Below, piece by piece: positions 28,748 through 43,137 of a stretch of 64,000 bases of DNA; position 1 is the first letter of the stretch, and every line of letters starts with the position of its first letter. A program made the position numbers and the translations under genes. This DNA is from Fasciolopsis buskii (Eukaryota > Platyhelminthes > Trematoda > Plagiorchiida > Fasciolidae), in the NCBI GenBank assembly GCA_008360955.1, contig LUCM01010140.1, forward strand, positions 188,685-252,684, read 5' to 3'. The notes under the pieces are model-generated. The model saw only the letters and a program-made list of their open reading frames with translations. It ran no database searches and was not told the DNA's origin.

Positions 28748-31700
28748 TCAAGCTTTGTTGGCCTTGTAGGAAGCGGCAATCAGACCGAGAATACCGATTG
28801 TTATGCCGAATACAACAATCAAAATACGATAAATCCTTGAGCTACAACTCAAATGAGACCAGAACAAGATCAAATGAAAAATGCTCGGCAAAATAAATGC
28901 CAAAAGGCTACCAGTGATAGCGCCAAGGAATCCAATGATTGTAGCAAAATATGGTACCAAGACCGCGATCAGTACTGCCAAGGCTAAAAGCACACATCGA
29001 GTGGATATAAACCAAATAGTGTAAATTGACAACAGTGGTTTGTTGCCTAAAAACCCCCTGCGGACATGCGGAGCGACTGCACTATCCACTTGTTCACCAA
29101 GAATATGGAAGAAAAGTGGATTGCTGAAAAATACACTGACCGTAACAAAACTGTTCATTATAAAAGCCAGTACCGGACGGTTGCCCATACATTCCGCCAC
29201 GGAGTCTTTGATCCTTGTCCCAATCACGATTGCACAACATAGGCCGAAAGTGAGTTTGACCACACTTGCGAGAGAAAATGACACATTAAGCATTTTGGGA
29301 AAATAGCCCGGTTGTTTCATCGAACCTTCAATACCAGGCAGTGCAGCGTGTGCCGTGTATGAGAATACAATGATGCTAATAGCAATGGGAAGATTGTGCA
29401 CGTCTGGTGGTGGAAGAAACATGCCTTGCAGTGAATTCTCTCGTACTTCTTCGGCACAATAAATGATCCCGGTGAATATACAAGAATGCAAGCTGGTCAT
29501 AGCAATCATGCTAAACCAGGCGATAATACGCATGCCGCGACACAGAATTACTGGGAGCTGCAGACATCCACCGAGCAGTATCCAGTAACTAAGAGGCCAG
29601 TTGACATGGAGTATCGGTCCCAGTACTTTAGAAGAGGATTTTCCCAGAAGCAAAATATATAAAATAGCCGCACCAAACATGTCCAATAAAACGATCGCAC
29701 CCGTAAAACGCCCACCAAATCGAGGAATCGCGTGCGACGCAATACATGACAATGTTGAACGAATTCTAGTTCGATGAGCCTCACGATAGCCGGTTATAGC
29801 CAACCTGGTTGGGTAGGATGAACACATGATGACATGTTTTACTGCGACGTAAAATGTCATTTTCGTCAGAAAGACTTACTCAGTAGTTCGGCGATGGAAT
29901 CAAAAAAACGCAACCACTACTACTACATAGCCAAAAGCTTACTGAGCGCTCAGTATAGCTGACAAATTCATATTTTGATTCTATTACTAAATGAGAGATT
30001 TAATTGGAGCCATAAACATCGAATTCATTTTAGTAATAATTCATGCAACGCTGATTATGATCGTTTGTAATGAAAACCATAATCAACGTGTAGAAAAATT
30101 GCAATTGCTTTCATTGTGACATCGTAGATCAGCCCCACGGCATAAGTGATAGTGAAACGCTTGATTACCCATTGGAATCAGTCTGCATTCTACCGGGACC
30201 AACGAAAAACACTAACTGAATCTTTACAACATTTTCGTTATATCTACCAAAGCGTAGTAGCTGACACCAGCTGTACTTGTCTTGGTTATCTAGCTTTAAG
30301 CCTAATGCCTTTCTTACAAAGTAAAAGGATCTTTTATTACTGTTTCAGGTTTCAGGTTCTGGGCGTGAGCTCATTTTTGCATGCTAAACGGTGAGTTAGT
30401 GTATCTTTTTACCCTGCTAATCTCTAGACATATAAACGTTCACAAATTTAAATATCTCCGTTTCATCAATCACCAACTTCCACTTTTTTGAACTACTAAC
30501 GTGCTTGCTGTCATTTCCATCAATTTACTACGAAGAATAAATTTTTTCACTCACCTAAAAAATGACCTGTCATACTGAAATTAGTATACTTTAAGGTCAC
30601 TTGGGCCTTTTGCTGAATTCAGGTCCTCTGCCATTCGAAAAACAATGGGTAAATTCACTATGGAGAAGTCACCGATAACAGCTAGAGACAATAGGTTCCT
30701 CCTTTAATTACAGTGGATGGCAAGCAACGATGCTGAATAATGATCTCTGATTTGGTTAGAATTATTTGGGAATTTATGTTAGGCAGCGTTTGATCACGTC
30801 CATTCATGGATTACTTTGATAGTGGACGCTGCTTCCTGGAAGATCGCCATGTAACAAGGGGAAAACAAACAAACTTCGCACTCATATTTTCTATCAGAGC
30901 ATCACCACTTTTCAAATTCTGGGACAAACTCTTTAGGTTTAATTCCTCTACGGTGATAAAATTTTGGTGGCCGCATATAGGATGACGTGTTTGTTGTATT
31001 ACATGTAGAAACAAAGCAAACTAACACTTCTGCTTCCATTAGGAGTTTCTCAGTTGATTGAAACAGTAGTAACGAAAGTCGATTCGTTCTCAGACTGCTA
31101 ATGTCCGAATGGTGGATGAATTTTAGCAGAGTTAGAGGCCAGTTTCCCCGTCCACCGGGGAAAAGATTCATAAACTACCGTTGTCCGCATCACTAACAGT
31201 AGTCGAATATCAATAATCGTTAAATCCATTGCTGTTTTCACTCGTCCATTGGTATCAGCCGAGAAGTAACGTTTAATACTAGTAGATTATATAAAACTAA
31301 ATTGCTCACCACATGTAAATAAAACACAAGATCTGATTTCACTAGCCAACCACACCGCGATACCTCAGCGATCTCGGTAGTCAGGGGATCGCCTATTTGA
31401 GACCTATTCTCAACTCTGAATTTCCAATGGGAATAAACAGATTTATGTTCATTATCATTAAGGCTCGTCTAATCGAGTTTCGTCATTATCCTACATTGGT
31501 TAGTGTCGTCGAGAAATCATCTTTATTTGAGTTATCAGGTCACAAATTTACCCTAATACCACACTCGGAAAGAATCCGTCTATAGTTTTGCAATAAAAAG
31601 GTTGCGTCGTTGACAGCGTGGCCATTTTTATGTGCAAATAAATTGCACTCACTAACCTTGGGTTGTCGTATAGACACTCGCCAGTCATGTGCCCGGTGTA

Positions 31701-32447
31701 ACATGCAGTCACAGATATCAAAACGATGATTGGCAGACATAACCAACCAGCTTGAAAACATGCGTAAGGTACCGCCATTACACCCACGCCCTGGATTAGG
31801 TTAATCACATTCCAACTGCTCACCCAAGCTGGTGTTGTTCGATATGCATTATCGTATACACTCCATTGTTGATGTTTGCCTGATTCCATCATCATGGGCA
31901 AAATGGCTCTGCCTTCATCCTCAGCATCTTCAGATCCACGTGAAACCTGATCTTCCTGTTCTTCTTCCCGCTCTCCTTTCTCTTCATCCAAATCACCTTC
32001 TTCCATCGAGCGGCGCTCGATAATACTGTAGGCACTCACTAGCGAACTGACAAAGCTTGTTGCAGGTAAGTGTTGAAGACCTGATTTCCATGTCTGACTG
32101 AGAAGGGAATGACCTCTGGTTTCAGTGTGACTGCGTGAATGATTCCATCCAAATGAGTGATTCACTGGAGATCTCACCGTTTCCATACGACTTGAATAAT
32201 TTTGCACCGATCCAGGTTGATCTCCTGTGGTAGAAAATTCGTTTGATCTAGTCGGAGGCTCCTTGGTCCCGATTTGATAAGATCGATGAAACTGAACAAT
32301 CGATTGGTGATCACTTTGGTTCTGATATCTGCGTTGTTTCGGCGTATACTGTTTCTGTTGTGGTGTGCTAGTCGTTACCACCTCACTGACCGCACGGGAG
32401 CGTTTCTTGAACAATAGTGACCAAACGTTTGGTACTTCATTATCCAT
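28748..32447 (-). CDS. VIAAT-like vesicular amino acid transporter A
   Basis: Two exons: 32447-31657 and 29804-28748, joined across a GT-AG intron in phase 2 (AAG|GTTAGT donor, CCAACCAG|G acceptor), giving 615 aa. The family, SLC32 (VGAT/unc-47), loads GABA or glycine into synaptic vesicles using the proton gradient. Residues 1-206 are hydrophilic and probably cytosolic, with an acidic run at 149-180. The Aa_trans core follows: SWNVINLIQG at 211-220 and PYACFQAGW at 227-235. FSYTAHAALPGIEG lies at 411-424, and about ten more membrane segments run to 609. ATG 32445-32447 is the only Met before an in-frame upstream stop. The tandem paralogue B lies 11.7 kb upstream in the direction of transcription. 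No frameshift or missing core segment is seen. Substrate is inferred from family only. Confidence 0.9.
29805..31656 (-). other. Intron of VIAAT-like gene A (1,852 nt)
   Basis: Donor GTTAGT follows codon 263. The acceptor AG is preceded by TTCATCCTACCCAACC. Joining restores R264 and keeps the frame. I see no repeat or nested gene inside it. A proline-linked 89-codon open frame on the minus strand (31171-30902) has no recognisable homology. Confidence 0.8.
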
Positions 32448-34380
32448 CCTGCCACTGGTAGTTCTCCTGAAATTCCGGCTACCAACGACTCCAGTACGCG
32501 GTTGTAGTCAAGCCGTTTAGCTCCAAATAATCAAACAGTCTGCTGACTCCATGAAACAAGCATTAGGGGCAGCCTTGTGAATCCACTCATGTGGTTAGCA
32601 CAGTTTGATTGGTTCTAGTCGATCACATAACATGACCCTGAATAATCTTGCTGCCAGCCTAGGTCACGGCAACGCTGGTGATGCACAAACGATTACAAAC
32701 ACAAATGCAAACAAAATTGGGTCAGAATGTTACTCATTGGAACATGATGTCAAAATTAATTTTGTGGTTTGATACTGATTTGTGCTCATTGATTTTGTCG
32801 TTCCCATTCCTTTTCTTGATTTGTTAGAATTCGGTAACCCCTGCTGAAGGATTTATCTACCTACAGACTTCCTCAGCTGATTAGCAGGAAACGGACTAAT
32901 TATATACCAACTTGATCGACAAAATACCACCACCATTCAGAGCTCATCAATTTAAACCGAAGTAGGTCTATTTCATTCTGAACATATGAATGTCCGATCA
33001 GTCATCGTTTAAGTAGCTTTTCCAACAAACATTTAAACCGATGCAATCAATCTGCTATAGGCTAAAGCGTCATCGGCAACCCCCTCACCCCAGCTTCTAC
33101 CTTGTGCCGCTTACCGGACGTGATCAATCGGATACGGTGATGACTTTCGGACGTGAATGTCGCGACAGCAAATCCCCCTGTCACCAGCCAACCTCCCCAC
33201 TTGGCAGCCCACTGTTGGACGCAGCCTCCTTCCTGAAAAATGGACGTATACAATTATTTCGTTATGAAAGAGAATTTCTAAAAAAAGATTTAAAAAACCT
33301 GCTCATGAAACCCATCAAGCAGAGTTATATCTAGTATGATGCCCATATATACCTATGTACCAAAACAGCATGATATGCCCGTATACTGACCAGCAGACCC
33401 TCGAGACTACACACACACTGGCAATACACCTCTATCATTGTCACAGCTTTTATTCATCGGTTACACCTTGCCTCGAAGGACAGCTGGCCAAATGTGTTAT
33501 ACAATCAGAGAAATACTGTTAGGGAGGATCAAATCTAATAAATGTTCCCGTTTCGTATATCGATCGAAGAAAATTATTCATCATGCAATGCAAAATTGAA
33601 CCAGCGAAATATAGATTACAGTGCCCGAGTTTTGGCTACAGTATTTGAAGCAGTTTAGCAGGCTGATACGTGAACGTCCTGCTGCACTTATTGTAGCAGT
33701 AGTAAATTTACATTGTTAGAAGTATGTTTCACAAACGGATGGATGGACAAAATTTCACCGGAACCAAAAGAATGATTTAGAGGTGTAACTGAGATTCTTA
33801 TGAGAAACTAATACATAAATACATAAGTATGGAAGTGATTGGACAGGAGAACACTGGTTACGCATACCTGATGAGTGGCAGGAACCGCTAAACCAGAGAC
33901 GTATCTACGGAGAAATTTAGCACACCACTCTTAAATCAGACATACTACTGATAACAAAAACTCCTACCTTCGGACTGTCCTCTTTCTGACGTACGAAAAA
34001 CTTCAGACGAATCACCCAGTGATTCTTAAAAGGACTTATCATCCATTCACGTTCATCATGCTTCATGGGAGATTCTAATGAGTAGCAGTTGGGTCATTTC
34101 AAGGTTTCTTCGACGGGACTCGTTGGATGCAAGGAAAAGTAAAATAGCAATTTAAGCATAATTGATATTGACGGACAAATTGTTTGCACTTGGTCGGCTG
34201 GCAATGCACAGAAGGGTGAGCAGTCCACCATGATCCTAGGCAGTGCAAAGTGCAAGTGATGCAATTTCAGATAGGACGTTTAAAAGTAAGGTAGATTAGT
34301 GTAAGTAGAACCAATGGAAGACTGGTAGTTTATGCTTTTCCAGTAGCAATAGAAATATGCGTGACCTAATTACTTTTACC
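32448..34380. other. Upstream region of gene A
   Basis: This should contain the promoter and 5' UTR of gene A. A moderately GC-rich patch lies at about 33040-33250 with short open frames on both strands (for example 33041-33334, 97 codons). No family is recognised and no splice pair links it convincingly to gene A. It could be an untranslated first exon. Confidence 0.4.
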
Positions 34381-34745
34381 GTCGCTTGCCTCGTACTCTC
34401 TTATTAGTGGCAGGTATTGGCAGCAGGGTAGTTTGAGGTGGCCATTTGATGAAAAAGTAGAAAATCCAAAAGCTTTAGTCAGCACACTGGATCGTGTAGG
34501 TGCAGTTAGACTACCGGTTTGAGGTCCATGGGATCCTCTGAATAAGTGATTTGAGACAATAGGGGGCTGCCTCAATCCAACAGTCAGTGATTTTAAATTC
34601 GAAACCTATCTTCTTTAACTTACTATTTTTCAAACTATTTTTACCATTTGCCGTTCATTTCCTGTTTTAGCAGATGATGCTGAGGTAGCAACCAGGAGCA
34701 GAGCACGTTGGCGCAAGGTTATTGGTTGCCCAAAATGAAACTGAA
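34381..34745 (+). repeat. RTE LINE 3'-end fragment
   Basis: This stretch matches the 3' ends of the RTE copies near 51.3 kb and 59.9-60.2 kb. All share the block translating as VGAVRLPV or similar, and a downstream tail with AGCAACCAGGAGCAGAGCAC followed by GTTGGCGC. It is the C-terminal coding end plus 3' UTR only, in decayed frame, as expected for a 5'-truncated insertion. Confidence 0.75.
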
Positions 34746-37700
34746 GCTTTTACCATGGTGGCTGTCGAACACTCCTGTTCCCCTCCTTTCCTGATTTCTT
34801 TAAGTCATCCAGAACATTGACGCACCACTTGGTGTTATTTCATCTGTTACCTTCCCTTGCATTTTCGTTATTGCTATGGCCTCAGCAAATCACGCATACA
34901 GTAATCCCGAGAAACAAAATGTATCATGCCCACATGTTTACAGCTTTATATTATATTCTTCCAAATCCTGGAAACGTTACTTACACGGAAATTCATTAGC
35001 CATATGATCCACGAGACCAGACCTTAAAGAATCTTGTCAAGTTAACTATGGGTTTCCATCACAAGAATGAAATCCACACAAGCATGGACCGGTAACTTCT
35101 TCAGTTATCAAAGTATCTAATGAGTGCTCGATCAGCTGAGTTCCGACGGTCGCAGTCATCGGACTCTAGCAACAAGAGCCTTACATATGATGAAAGGCAG
35201 CAACTAACCGATTAGACGGAGTTTCTAAATAAACGAGATCTACGGGACAGCATAACGTAGGGATTAAAGACTAAAGTGGCAATTCACTGATTTGCTGACC
35301 TGACGGTCTATGGAATAATTTACTATTTTGTTTTCGCCTGCACAGTCCGGAGTTTGTTGACCTGAGACGATCAAATGATGCTAGCATATCTATCCACCTG
35401 ATTAAAATCATGGGCGTAGTTCCTAGACTGAAGAAGTACCTGGTGTCACGAGGAATCTGATTCTAAAGACAGTGAAAATTCAACCTGTTTTTTATGTTTA
35501 TCTGGAATCTGTATGCAAGCCGCCAATTGATTATTCAAACGTTATTTCCATGCCAAATATTTGCTATCGGCACTTCCATATTGATCAGTTTTATCGATTT
35601 AATTTCACCTACACAACTACCAGTCACTTTTGCTTATTAGTGCAATGTGCACCATAACTAATCATCCAGTTTCACAACTAGGATTTCCAAACCTGAATGG
35701 AATAGTTCAGTTTATTGCAGATTAGTTTTTGATTCTGTTTCATGAGTTACACTTTAGACCATTTGTGAGTGAAATAATGATGTTCAACTATATTTTCTTG
35801 TGTGGTAACTACATTTTAAACAGGCAGATAGGTTTCTGAATAAGTCTACAATACCTCACGAGTATGAGCCAACAGATTAAGCCAGCCCGAGTTAAATAAA
35901 CTCAGCATAACGAGAATATACGAAAATGGTTGCAACACAGTTATGGGATCACTGTATTCCTGATGCGTAAGTTTTCAATCGTTTATGCGATTTCCGTTCA
36001 TTTTATCACGTGTTTGAGGCTCAATCTTCAGATCACTTAAATCGATTGATATTTCACAATCACACTACATGAGATGGCCGAAAACAGAAGTAGAGTGAAA
36101 AAGAAAAGCGGATTTCTTTAGATCCCAAAAATCATGATCGACCACGAATAACTTTTGAACGACCCTAAGTACCTTGGTGAAGACAGAAGATCAATGATAA
36201 AGGGTTGTTTTTATTGACTCGACAAGTCCACCTCCTCGTAACTAAAGAAACCATTGAAATTTTAAGTGGATTAATAATTGGAGCCACTGCTGAATGAGAT
36301 TGTCTATCCGAGACGCATAAATCATGAGTGGTGGAATCACGGAAGCTGCACCGTATAATAAGTAGTCTGAAGTATTTCATGAAAAGATTCAATAAACCAT
36401 GAAAAGATTTCAACTTAAACGACCTTCTCGGTCGATGATTAATTACCGCGAGAATGTTTTGAAGAAAAATAATTACCTTTTCATATATCATTCTAATAAA
36501 CCACTTCTGTTGGGATCAGAACGCTCTTCATCAAAACGAACAGATGGACCCAAAAACTTTGGGTGAAGTGAAAATATAGTCATCTTTCAACAGGTCTACT
36601 GGGAACCATTTGCTGCATCAGTATTGGAACCAAAATATTCAGACAAAATTATACCTTTGTGAACAGGCCATAGTCCCCATAATGACAATATTTGAATTTT
36701 CTGATCTGAACTCACTGAGGAACTTGCAATAAACCATTTTTGGGAAAATGAAAAATGTCCAGAAGAGGGCTGGCAAACGGTCGTGAAATTTAAGCTGGAA
36801 CAAAGAGCAAAAACAGTGTACATCAGGATAGACATTTGCTCATAGAAGATGGGCAGTTCTCTTCGGTAGCTAGGGACTGAAAAATTTGATCCGTTGTTAT
36901 TCTGGGTAACCCGGATTGCGGAATGCGCAATAAATTTTACAGGATGATTAGTTTACAAACGACATTCGATCGTCGTCGTAACTGCTAGTGCCTTGATGTC
37001 GATTAGGTGCATGTGACTCTGTGCCAGCAGGCCACGAAATCTAAAGGCTGCTTATTAGCCAATCTTTGGGAACAGATGTATTGAGCCAAGGGCCGAGTGG
37101 AAACGGCTTTCCTTAGCTAGAATGCCGACCTTCAGATAAATCATTGTATGCCAGTGCTTTGGAACCTTAGGCTGGAAAATCTGCTGTCGTTGAATTATGA
37201 ACAACTTTCGGATTGCCAATGACTTTCACCTCCCTAGGCCGATATTTTTTCAATACACCCACATCTGATCGAAAATCGATTCTTATTATCCTAGCTCATT
37301 TCAACAACGATATTTGGTTGACTTGTCCATTCCACGACCGAGAAATTCGGAATTACCCCGTTGTTCGTTTGTCATACCAGCTCTGTAAGTTACTTAAGGT
37401 AGACCACAAGTGAACCAACTTCATCAAATCCCCTAAAAAATGTTTTCAATGTCGTTTTTGCTTTGATTTTCCTAGTATAACGTCTCCATCGTATCGAACG
37501 ACTATCTATGTGCGATGTGCTCCGACAGTGAATTCTCGTAGGCCTCATACTCTCAATCCCACGTCGCCCTTTTTTTACAACAAACACTTAATGTATTCAT
37601 CATTCACCGGACTATTCAGTTCATTAGCAGTCTCTGGTTATATTTGTCATCTCCAGCTGGTTTTAGAAAGCTTGATTTGAAGTTAAATTAGTCCATATTT

Positions 37701-38192
37701 TTCGATAATGCAAAATGGAGTCTGGAAAGTCTCATTAAGTTGTTTAACTGAGCAATCTGATGAACTAATGTGAACTATGAGACGCACCGTAACTCCAATG
37801 AAAGGGTGTGTTTATATCAACTCAGATCAGAATCACTAAAACCAGGGCGGCACACCAACATGATGACCGGTGGCTACTAGATGTCTGGCAATTATTATGC
37901 GACGAGAACTCTTGCAGTATACCAGTTGTTAAGTGCAAAACGATGAACTTGTATCTGTTGTTCATCACATCACAAAACTCATACATGAATAAGACTTTTG
38001 TTTCATAATCACACTTCAGATTTTGAAGATGAACCACTCCTCGGAAATTTTAATCTTGCTGCATGTCAACTTACATGACTAGAAAACTAATTACAAAATA
38101 AAGCAACAATGCACCAAGACAGGTGAAAAGATTTTTTTGCGCCTCTTCAGAAGTAACCACATTGGCCCAACAGGTGCTGTCTATCATTCATA
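34746..38192. other. Gene-poor stretch
   Basis: No gene or repeat recognised. Open frames are short, and the longest (108 codons, 36491-36165, minus) has no motif. Confidence 0.45.
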
Positions 38193-38726
38193 TTGGTGAT
38201 TCTGGTCTCCGGAATTAAGGTTCCCAACTCTGCGCCAGCTCCTAATTGGAGTCCCGTCTGGCCTTTTATAGTTAAAGAAATTCCCAAGTTACCATCTCGA
38301 CTTCATGTTATGTGCATTTTTTGCCGAATCTGCTTTAGAACACGAAAGCAGTGCAAAATCCTCCGTCCAAACGGAACTGCTTTGAAGTTTTCCCAGTGTG
38401 CTGATGAACAGCATGCACGTGATACTCTTGACCTGCTTTTCAGTCGTCACCATGTGCTTTCTTTCTTAACCCGGTTCAGTGCTTCAATCGAACCATTTGT
38501 TTGCCACATATTGACCTACACCTACACAGGACCCATCGATTACACCGATTGCTTCACCTGCTTCAGAGCCTTACTTGCGCCCAAACGTTCCGTCTGCCTT
38601 CAGGATGGTCTGTACTTAAATAGCTTTCAAGCTCCAAGGGTAGCTGACAAACTGCGACCGGAGGCGTTTAACAAGACCAGCTCAGCTTTGTCACCTAACA
38701 TTAGGTTCATACCGACGACCACCTAG
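38193..38726 (+). CDS. Unidentified 177-codon open frame
   Basis: After the VIAAT exons, this is the longest uninterrupted open frame in the window. It is rich in Cys, Arg and Phe and contains DTLDLLFSRHHVLSFLTR, vaguely like the end of a CR1-type endonuclease domain (TLDLLFS is a common pattern there). The usual serine-aspartate-histidine ending is not visible. A second open frame in another phase follows at 38770-39036, so the pair could be a frameshifted retroelement remnant. It could equally be an exon of an unknown gene or chance. No function is assigned. Confidence 0.25.
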   Translation: MVILVSGIKVPNSAPAPNWSPVWPFIVKEIPKLPSRLHVMCIFCRICFRTRKQCKILRPNGTALKFSQCADEQHARDTLDLLFSRHHVLSFLTRFSASIEPFVCHILTYTYTGPIDYTDCFTCFRALLAPKRSVCLQDGLYLNSFQAPRVADKLRPEAFNKTSSALSPNIRFIPTTT

Positions 38727-39036
38727 TCTAGCCGAGTTCCATAAGAAGCAATAAGCAGCTGAGCATCGTTTGCACTCCATTCCCTTAAAGTTCGCACCAT
38801 CTCCTGAATCTCGGACGACTTCATCTTATGGCATCCGCCTGGATTCCGATTGTACCGGAGACCTTATCAATGAGCATGCGAACGGTCGTGATGAGCACAA
38901 TGCAGCCAAGGTCATTTGCTTGGCTATATGGAAATTGTGGCCATCGTGCGGCAAGCCTGTCCAAGTCGTAAATCACTCAGGTTTATTTAGATTCAGTCGC
39001 ATCTCCCGTGAAAAAGCAACCCTGGTTAAGTCGTAG

Positions 39037-42000
39037 GTTTCGCTGTCGGATATGTATGCAAGCAGTCAAAGTCTACGTCCGCACGAAGACACACGACTTG
39101 TGTACATGACCTCTTCCACTCTTACTTGTTAATCCTGATATAACCTCTCCCCTTTTCTGTCTACTGTTTCACAGCCGGTCGTCCACCGATACACCAATCT
39201 GGCCAGAGATACTGTTTGCCTGACACGACTCATACTACTGTCCATACCCGTCATTTTGATCTGTGATCCTCGACAGTGGTATGGTCAGGTATAAACACAA
39301 AATTTGTCATCGTTTCAAAAATTGTTTACACCCAAATCTATCGTTCGATAGGTTCACCTTTTGGGAAATGCTGGTCACAGCTAGCTGAGCACGTCATCGG
39401 CTGATTCTCCTTACCCGGTATATTCACAGGCTTGACAAAGTAATGAGCTGCCTCTTCTGAAGTACAGTAACGGAGGGAGCCCTTTCATACACCTAAGCGC
39501 CACCTCAACATCTTCACGTTCAAAAGCGTATTGCCGACTGCTCTGGTTTAGAGATGTCAAAAATCAAACAGTCTGTCTCCGGACGCTCTTAAGTTTGTGT
39601 ATTGGATCCGAGATTTTGCCTGCCAATTAGCCGTCTTGTCCTAACAATGGAAGACAGTCCACCTAATTTTGCATTAAAAACAAATATATATATATGATCA
39701 ATGAATGTTAGCAACTTAACCGCTTGCCCATTGTTCCATTCTCTCAAGCGTGTTGATCAGATTTTAGCCGAGCCACTGTGTAAGCAGTCCAGTTAGATAC
39801 AATCATCGGAGATGTTTTATAGAAGCAGAAAATTTTCATTTAGTTAAATCACTTTGTGAACAACAAGCGATGTCAAAGGTATGTTCTACTATGCATTTCG
39901 TCATTAACACTGCTTCTGGTTTTATTACCTCCCTTTGACTGCTAGAGAATATTTTGGAAAACTTCTCTACCCCATGAAAAATGAATACTAGATTCATTCA
40001 ATGAATTCGTGCATCACTTTTTAGCAAAATCTGCATACACTTCCCATTATTCGAAATTAATCTGTCGCTATTTGCAAAACATTCCACATTGTCTATTCTC
40101 TTTCCTGTATGAAATGAAGAGATTCTACGATGGACTTATTTTATGGTCACCTAGTAGTGTGTGTCAGCTCTGAAGGTGGAAAAAGCATCAGTCACCTGAC
40201 ATTCACAGAGTAGCCTTCACCACTGGACGACCAATTACGCGGTTCGCCTTCCATCCCCTAGTTACCTTTGCTCCGTAAATCCGTTATTCTGTTCTTTGCA
40301 CCTATCCAGACAGAGAAAAATGACGTTTAGTCTTGTGATGTAACTGCATTTGGCCCTTCGTTTGTTATCAACTTTTTCAATGGACCAAGAGCGTTTTGCC
40401 ACAATAATCGAGCCAAAATGTGATGTAGTGCAGCGAAGTTGCACGATTCGTAGTCTACTTGCTTTCCACATCCCCATTCTAGGTTTTGAGGGATTCAATC
40501 GTTAACAAAAATAAGACCACCTTCTGTCACATTCTCCAGCTCGATTTACCATTACGTCTTTGCTTTAACAATTGACAAATTGACATACACATCATCCAAG
40601 TATCCCATGATTCGCTGTTTGCTTAGTATGACTCCATTCTTATATTAAAATGCTGTATGTATTCGCATGCATCTTTTTCTGCGATCTCCTGTTACCTCTT
40701 CCTATTCCTCTGAAATAAAAGCAAACGCTAAACCACATGGACGTCATAATCTCAAAAATGATTTATTGTTGACAAAGGAGTATAGTCCCTCAGCGTCTTG
40801 ATCTGTATGTCTAACTCTTCACGAAGCAGCTGAATAATTTAGGCCCCGAAAAGTTCGCAGACGGATATATACCTCAGCGCATAATTAGTTCAAACGGAAT
40901 TTTGTCGATGGGCTTGTTGTCAATTGGAATGGATAAACAAGCGAATGCCCATGTGTCAACACTACAGAAAACGGGAAAACGGAAAAATGCAAACAATTCT
41001 AGAACACCTTAGTAATATTGTAGTAAAGTGTGGACATAGTCCGCAAACTTGACCTCATCAGTTCGCACAACAAATTCATTCAAACTATTAGGTGTGTGCT
41101 TCCGACGACTCGTAGAATTTTCTACCAATTAGTCAATGTCAAATGGCAGCTAATATTTTGAGCTAACACAAAAAAGAAAATTAGTAGACGGAGTCTTAAG
41201 TTCAACATTTCAGTTGCATAGACTGGGCAAGTGTCTGTTTTTGAAATTCGTCGATCATGAAGCAACAATATCTGGGAAGAAAAGTCAATGTCATAAGTAG
41301 AATTATGAAAGTGAAGTGAATGGGGTTTTAGAATACGTTGAATACAGTCCGAAATTATCTATTACGATAAGCTAAACCTATGATCCGGTTAAATCCGTTC
41401 AGGTTGTCGTAATACTATGATGAGACAGCAGTCTTCCTTGTAATATTCAAAGAACACAAATCATTTACCTCAACACAAAAGTCTGTCAACCAGGATTTTG
41501 TCTTACATTGTGTGTATGCATCTGGAAGGGCAATCGACTACAGTCTACTCAACCAGCAACGACTACGATGTAGAAACTGGGATATTATCTAACAAAAATG
41601 TAGGAACTTAAGAGAACGAGATGTATTCAACTAAACTGAACACCTATTCGGACAGGGACATGTGACCCTGGGACGTTGTTTAGCCTTCGCAATGGTTCCC
41701 TTGGGCCAACGAAACATCATCAAATATGGACAACCGTAACTAATAGATATATCTTAACAAAACTTGCTTGCCGAAACCATACACAGTTCTAGTTATCAAA
41801 CTTATCAGCCAAGCGCTACAAGCATTCATTTACATGCACACGTTTTTCGAATGTCAAATTATTGTTGCCGTTGACGATTTTTATTTTCATTTCGCATTTT
41901 GGTTGTTCTTTCCGAAATACTTTGATTCTAAGATCTACTATATAACTGAAAATGCATTTAACTACCGATTACTGTTTTGCATTTCATGACTGGTGAACAC

Positions 42001-42937
42001 ATACTGACAGCAGCGTGCTGATGCTACCAGACTATTGACTGTTTTGCATTGCCAAGTGATTCATTCCTGCAGTCTAATCTGAGTTTGAACGGCTCTTTGT
42101 ACTAGGGGTATTTAGGTGATCTGTTTGTTTGTGCACACCGTGTCACTTTTCGTCAACTGACCTCTTACCCTTCATGACTAAGATTAATGAGTATAAGCTA
42201 AAAGCGACATTATTACGTTACTTAGCGTACGAATTTTCGTGCAACAGTACGAAGAGTTCCACACGCGCTTAAACAATTTACAATCCACCAAGGTTGGGAT
42301 TTCATGTATTTATTAGTCGTTCACATTTGTAAACCAGTGGAAATGCTATGAGAAAATAATGCAAAGGATGAATTACCAGAATTAGCAGTTGCGAATGGCC
42401 ATCCGAAATAAGACGTCATCCCAAACAGAGCACTATCTGAAACAAACAGGTTGCAGCACTTCTAATAACACTTCCATGTACTCTGTGCTTACTAGACATA
42501 CCGAACCGGATACAGCAGAATGTCGTCGGTTATCAGATGACTTTAAACCCAATACTAATAGACATCAAAAATAATTATTCTGGGCCTTCGTTGAAGTAAA
42601 CCAAATGGTAACAATAAATAGAATAACCCATATATTCTGTTCTTTGCCTATTTTCACAAATTCCAGAGTTGCGTTTAGTCAAAAAGACGCCATATAAACT
42701 CAACACCGCAATTTGATCAGCGGTTCAAAGTGCCTGTTGTACTCATCAGTATTCACCATGTTCGCCAGATTTATAACCAAATGAGAACTTCCGAGGTTAC
42801 CGTGAAAGAGGGATGTTCCGGGATAAGTAAATGGGAGATAGGATCGAAAGTTGGAACGAAACAGAGCAGGAAAAACAAGAACAAGCGGTCACTTACCGCA
42901 TACCAGTGAATTGAGTCACAAAGTGTAACACAATTAG
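39037..42937. other. Gene-poor stretch
   Basis: No recognisable exon, RNA or repeat family. A tiny TATATA run lies at about 39685-39695. Open frames are below 80 codons. Confidence 0.45.
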
Positions 42938-43137
42938 TTTTCATGAAATAATTCACCATGTGATATCATCGCTCAACTCACCATAAAGAAACCATGGAAG
43001 CACTCACTGTACAGCTGTTTCATCCTTGTTAGGAATCATCAGCAGTGCATATCCACCGCGCCCGAACTGGGACGCGAACCCGGGACGAACGATTCTCAGT
43101 CGAACGCCTTAGCCATTACGCTACCAGGCACGCTCCC
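42938..43137 (-). repeat. tRNA-derived SINE, family 1, copy 2
   Basis: From 43137 on the minus strand: GGGAGCGTGCCTGGTAGCG, then A-box-like TAGCGTAATGG and an intact B-box-like GGTTCGCGTCC (43080-43070). The body GATGATTCCTAACAAGGATG follows, and the 3' end ATTATTTCATGAAAA is at 42938. The internal RNA polymerase III boxes are better kept than in the 6.1-kb copy. Confidence 0.85.

Noticed and set aside
29040..29306. Plus-strand open frame of 88 codons
   Set aside because: Antisense shadow of the VIAAT-like gene A second exon.
43070..43137. Possible functional tRNA gene
   Set aside because: Pol III boxes are present, but the acceptor and anticodon stems do not pair well, and the segment continues into a repeated SINE body and tail.
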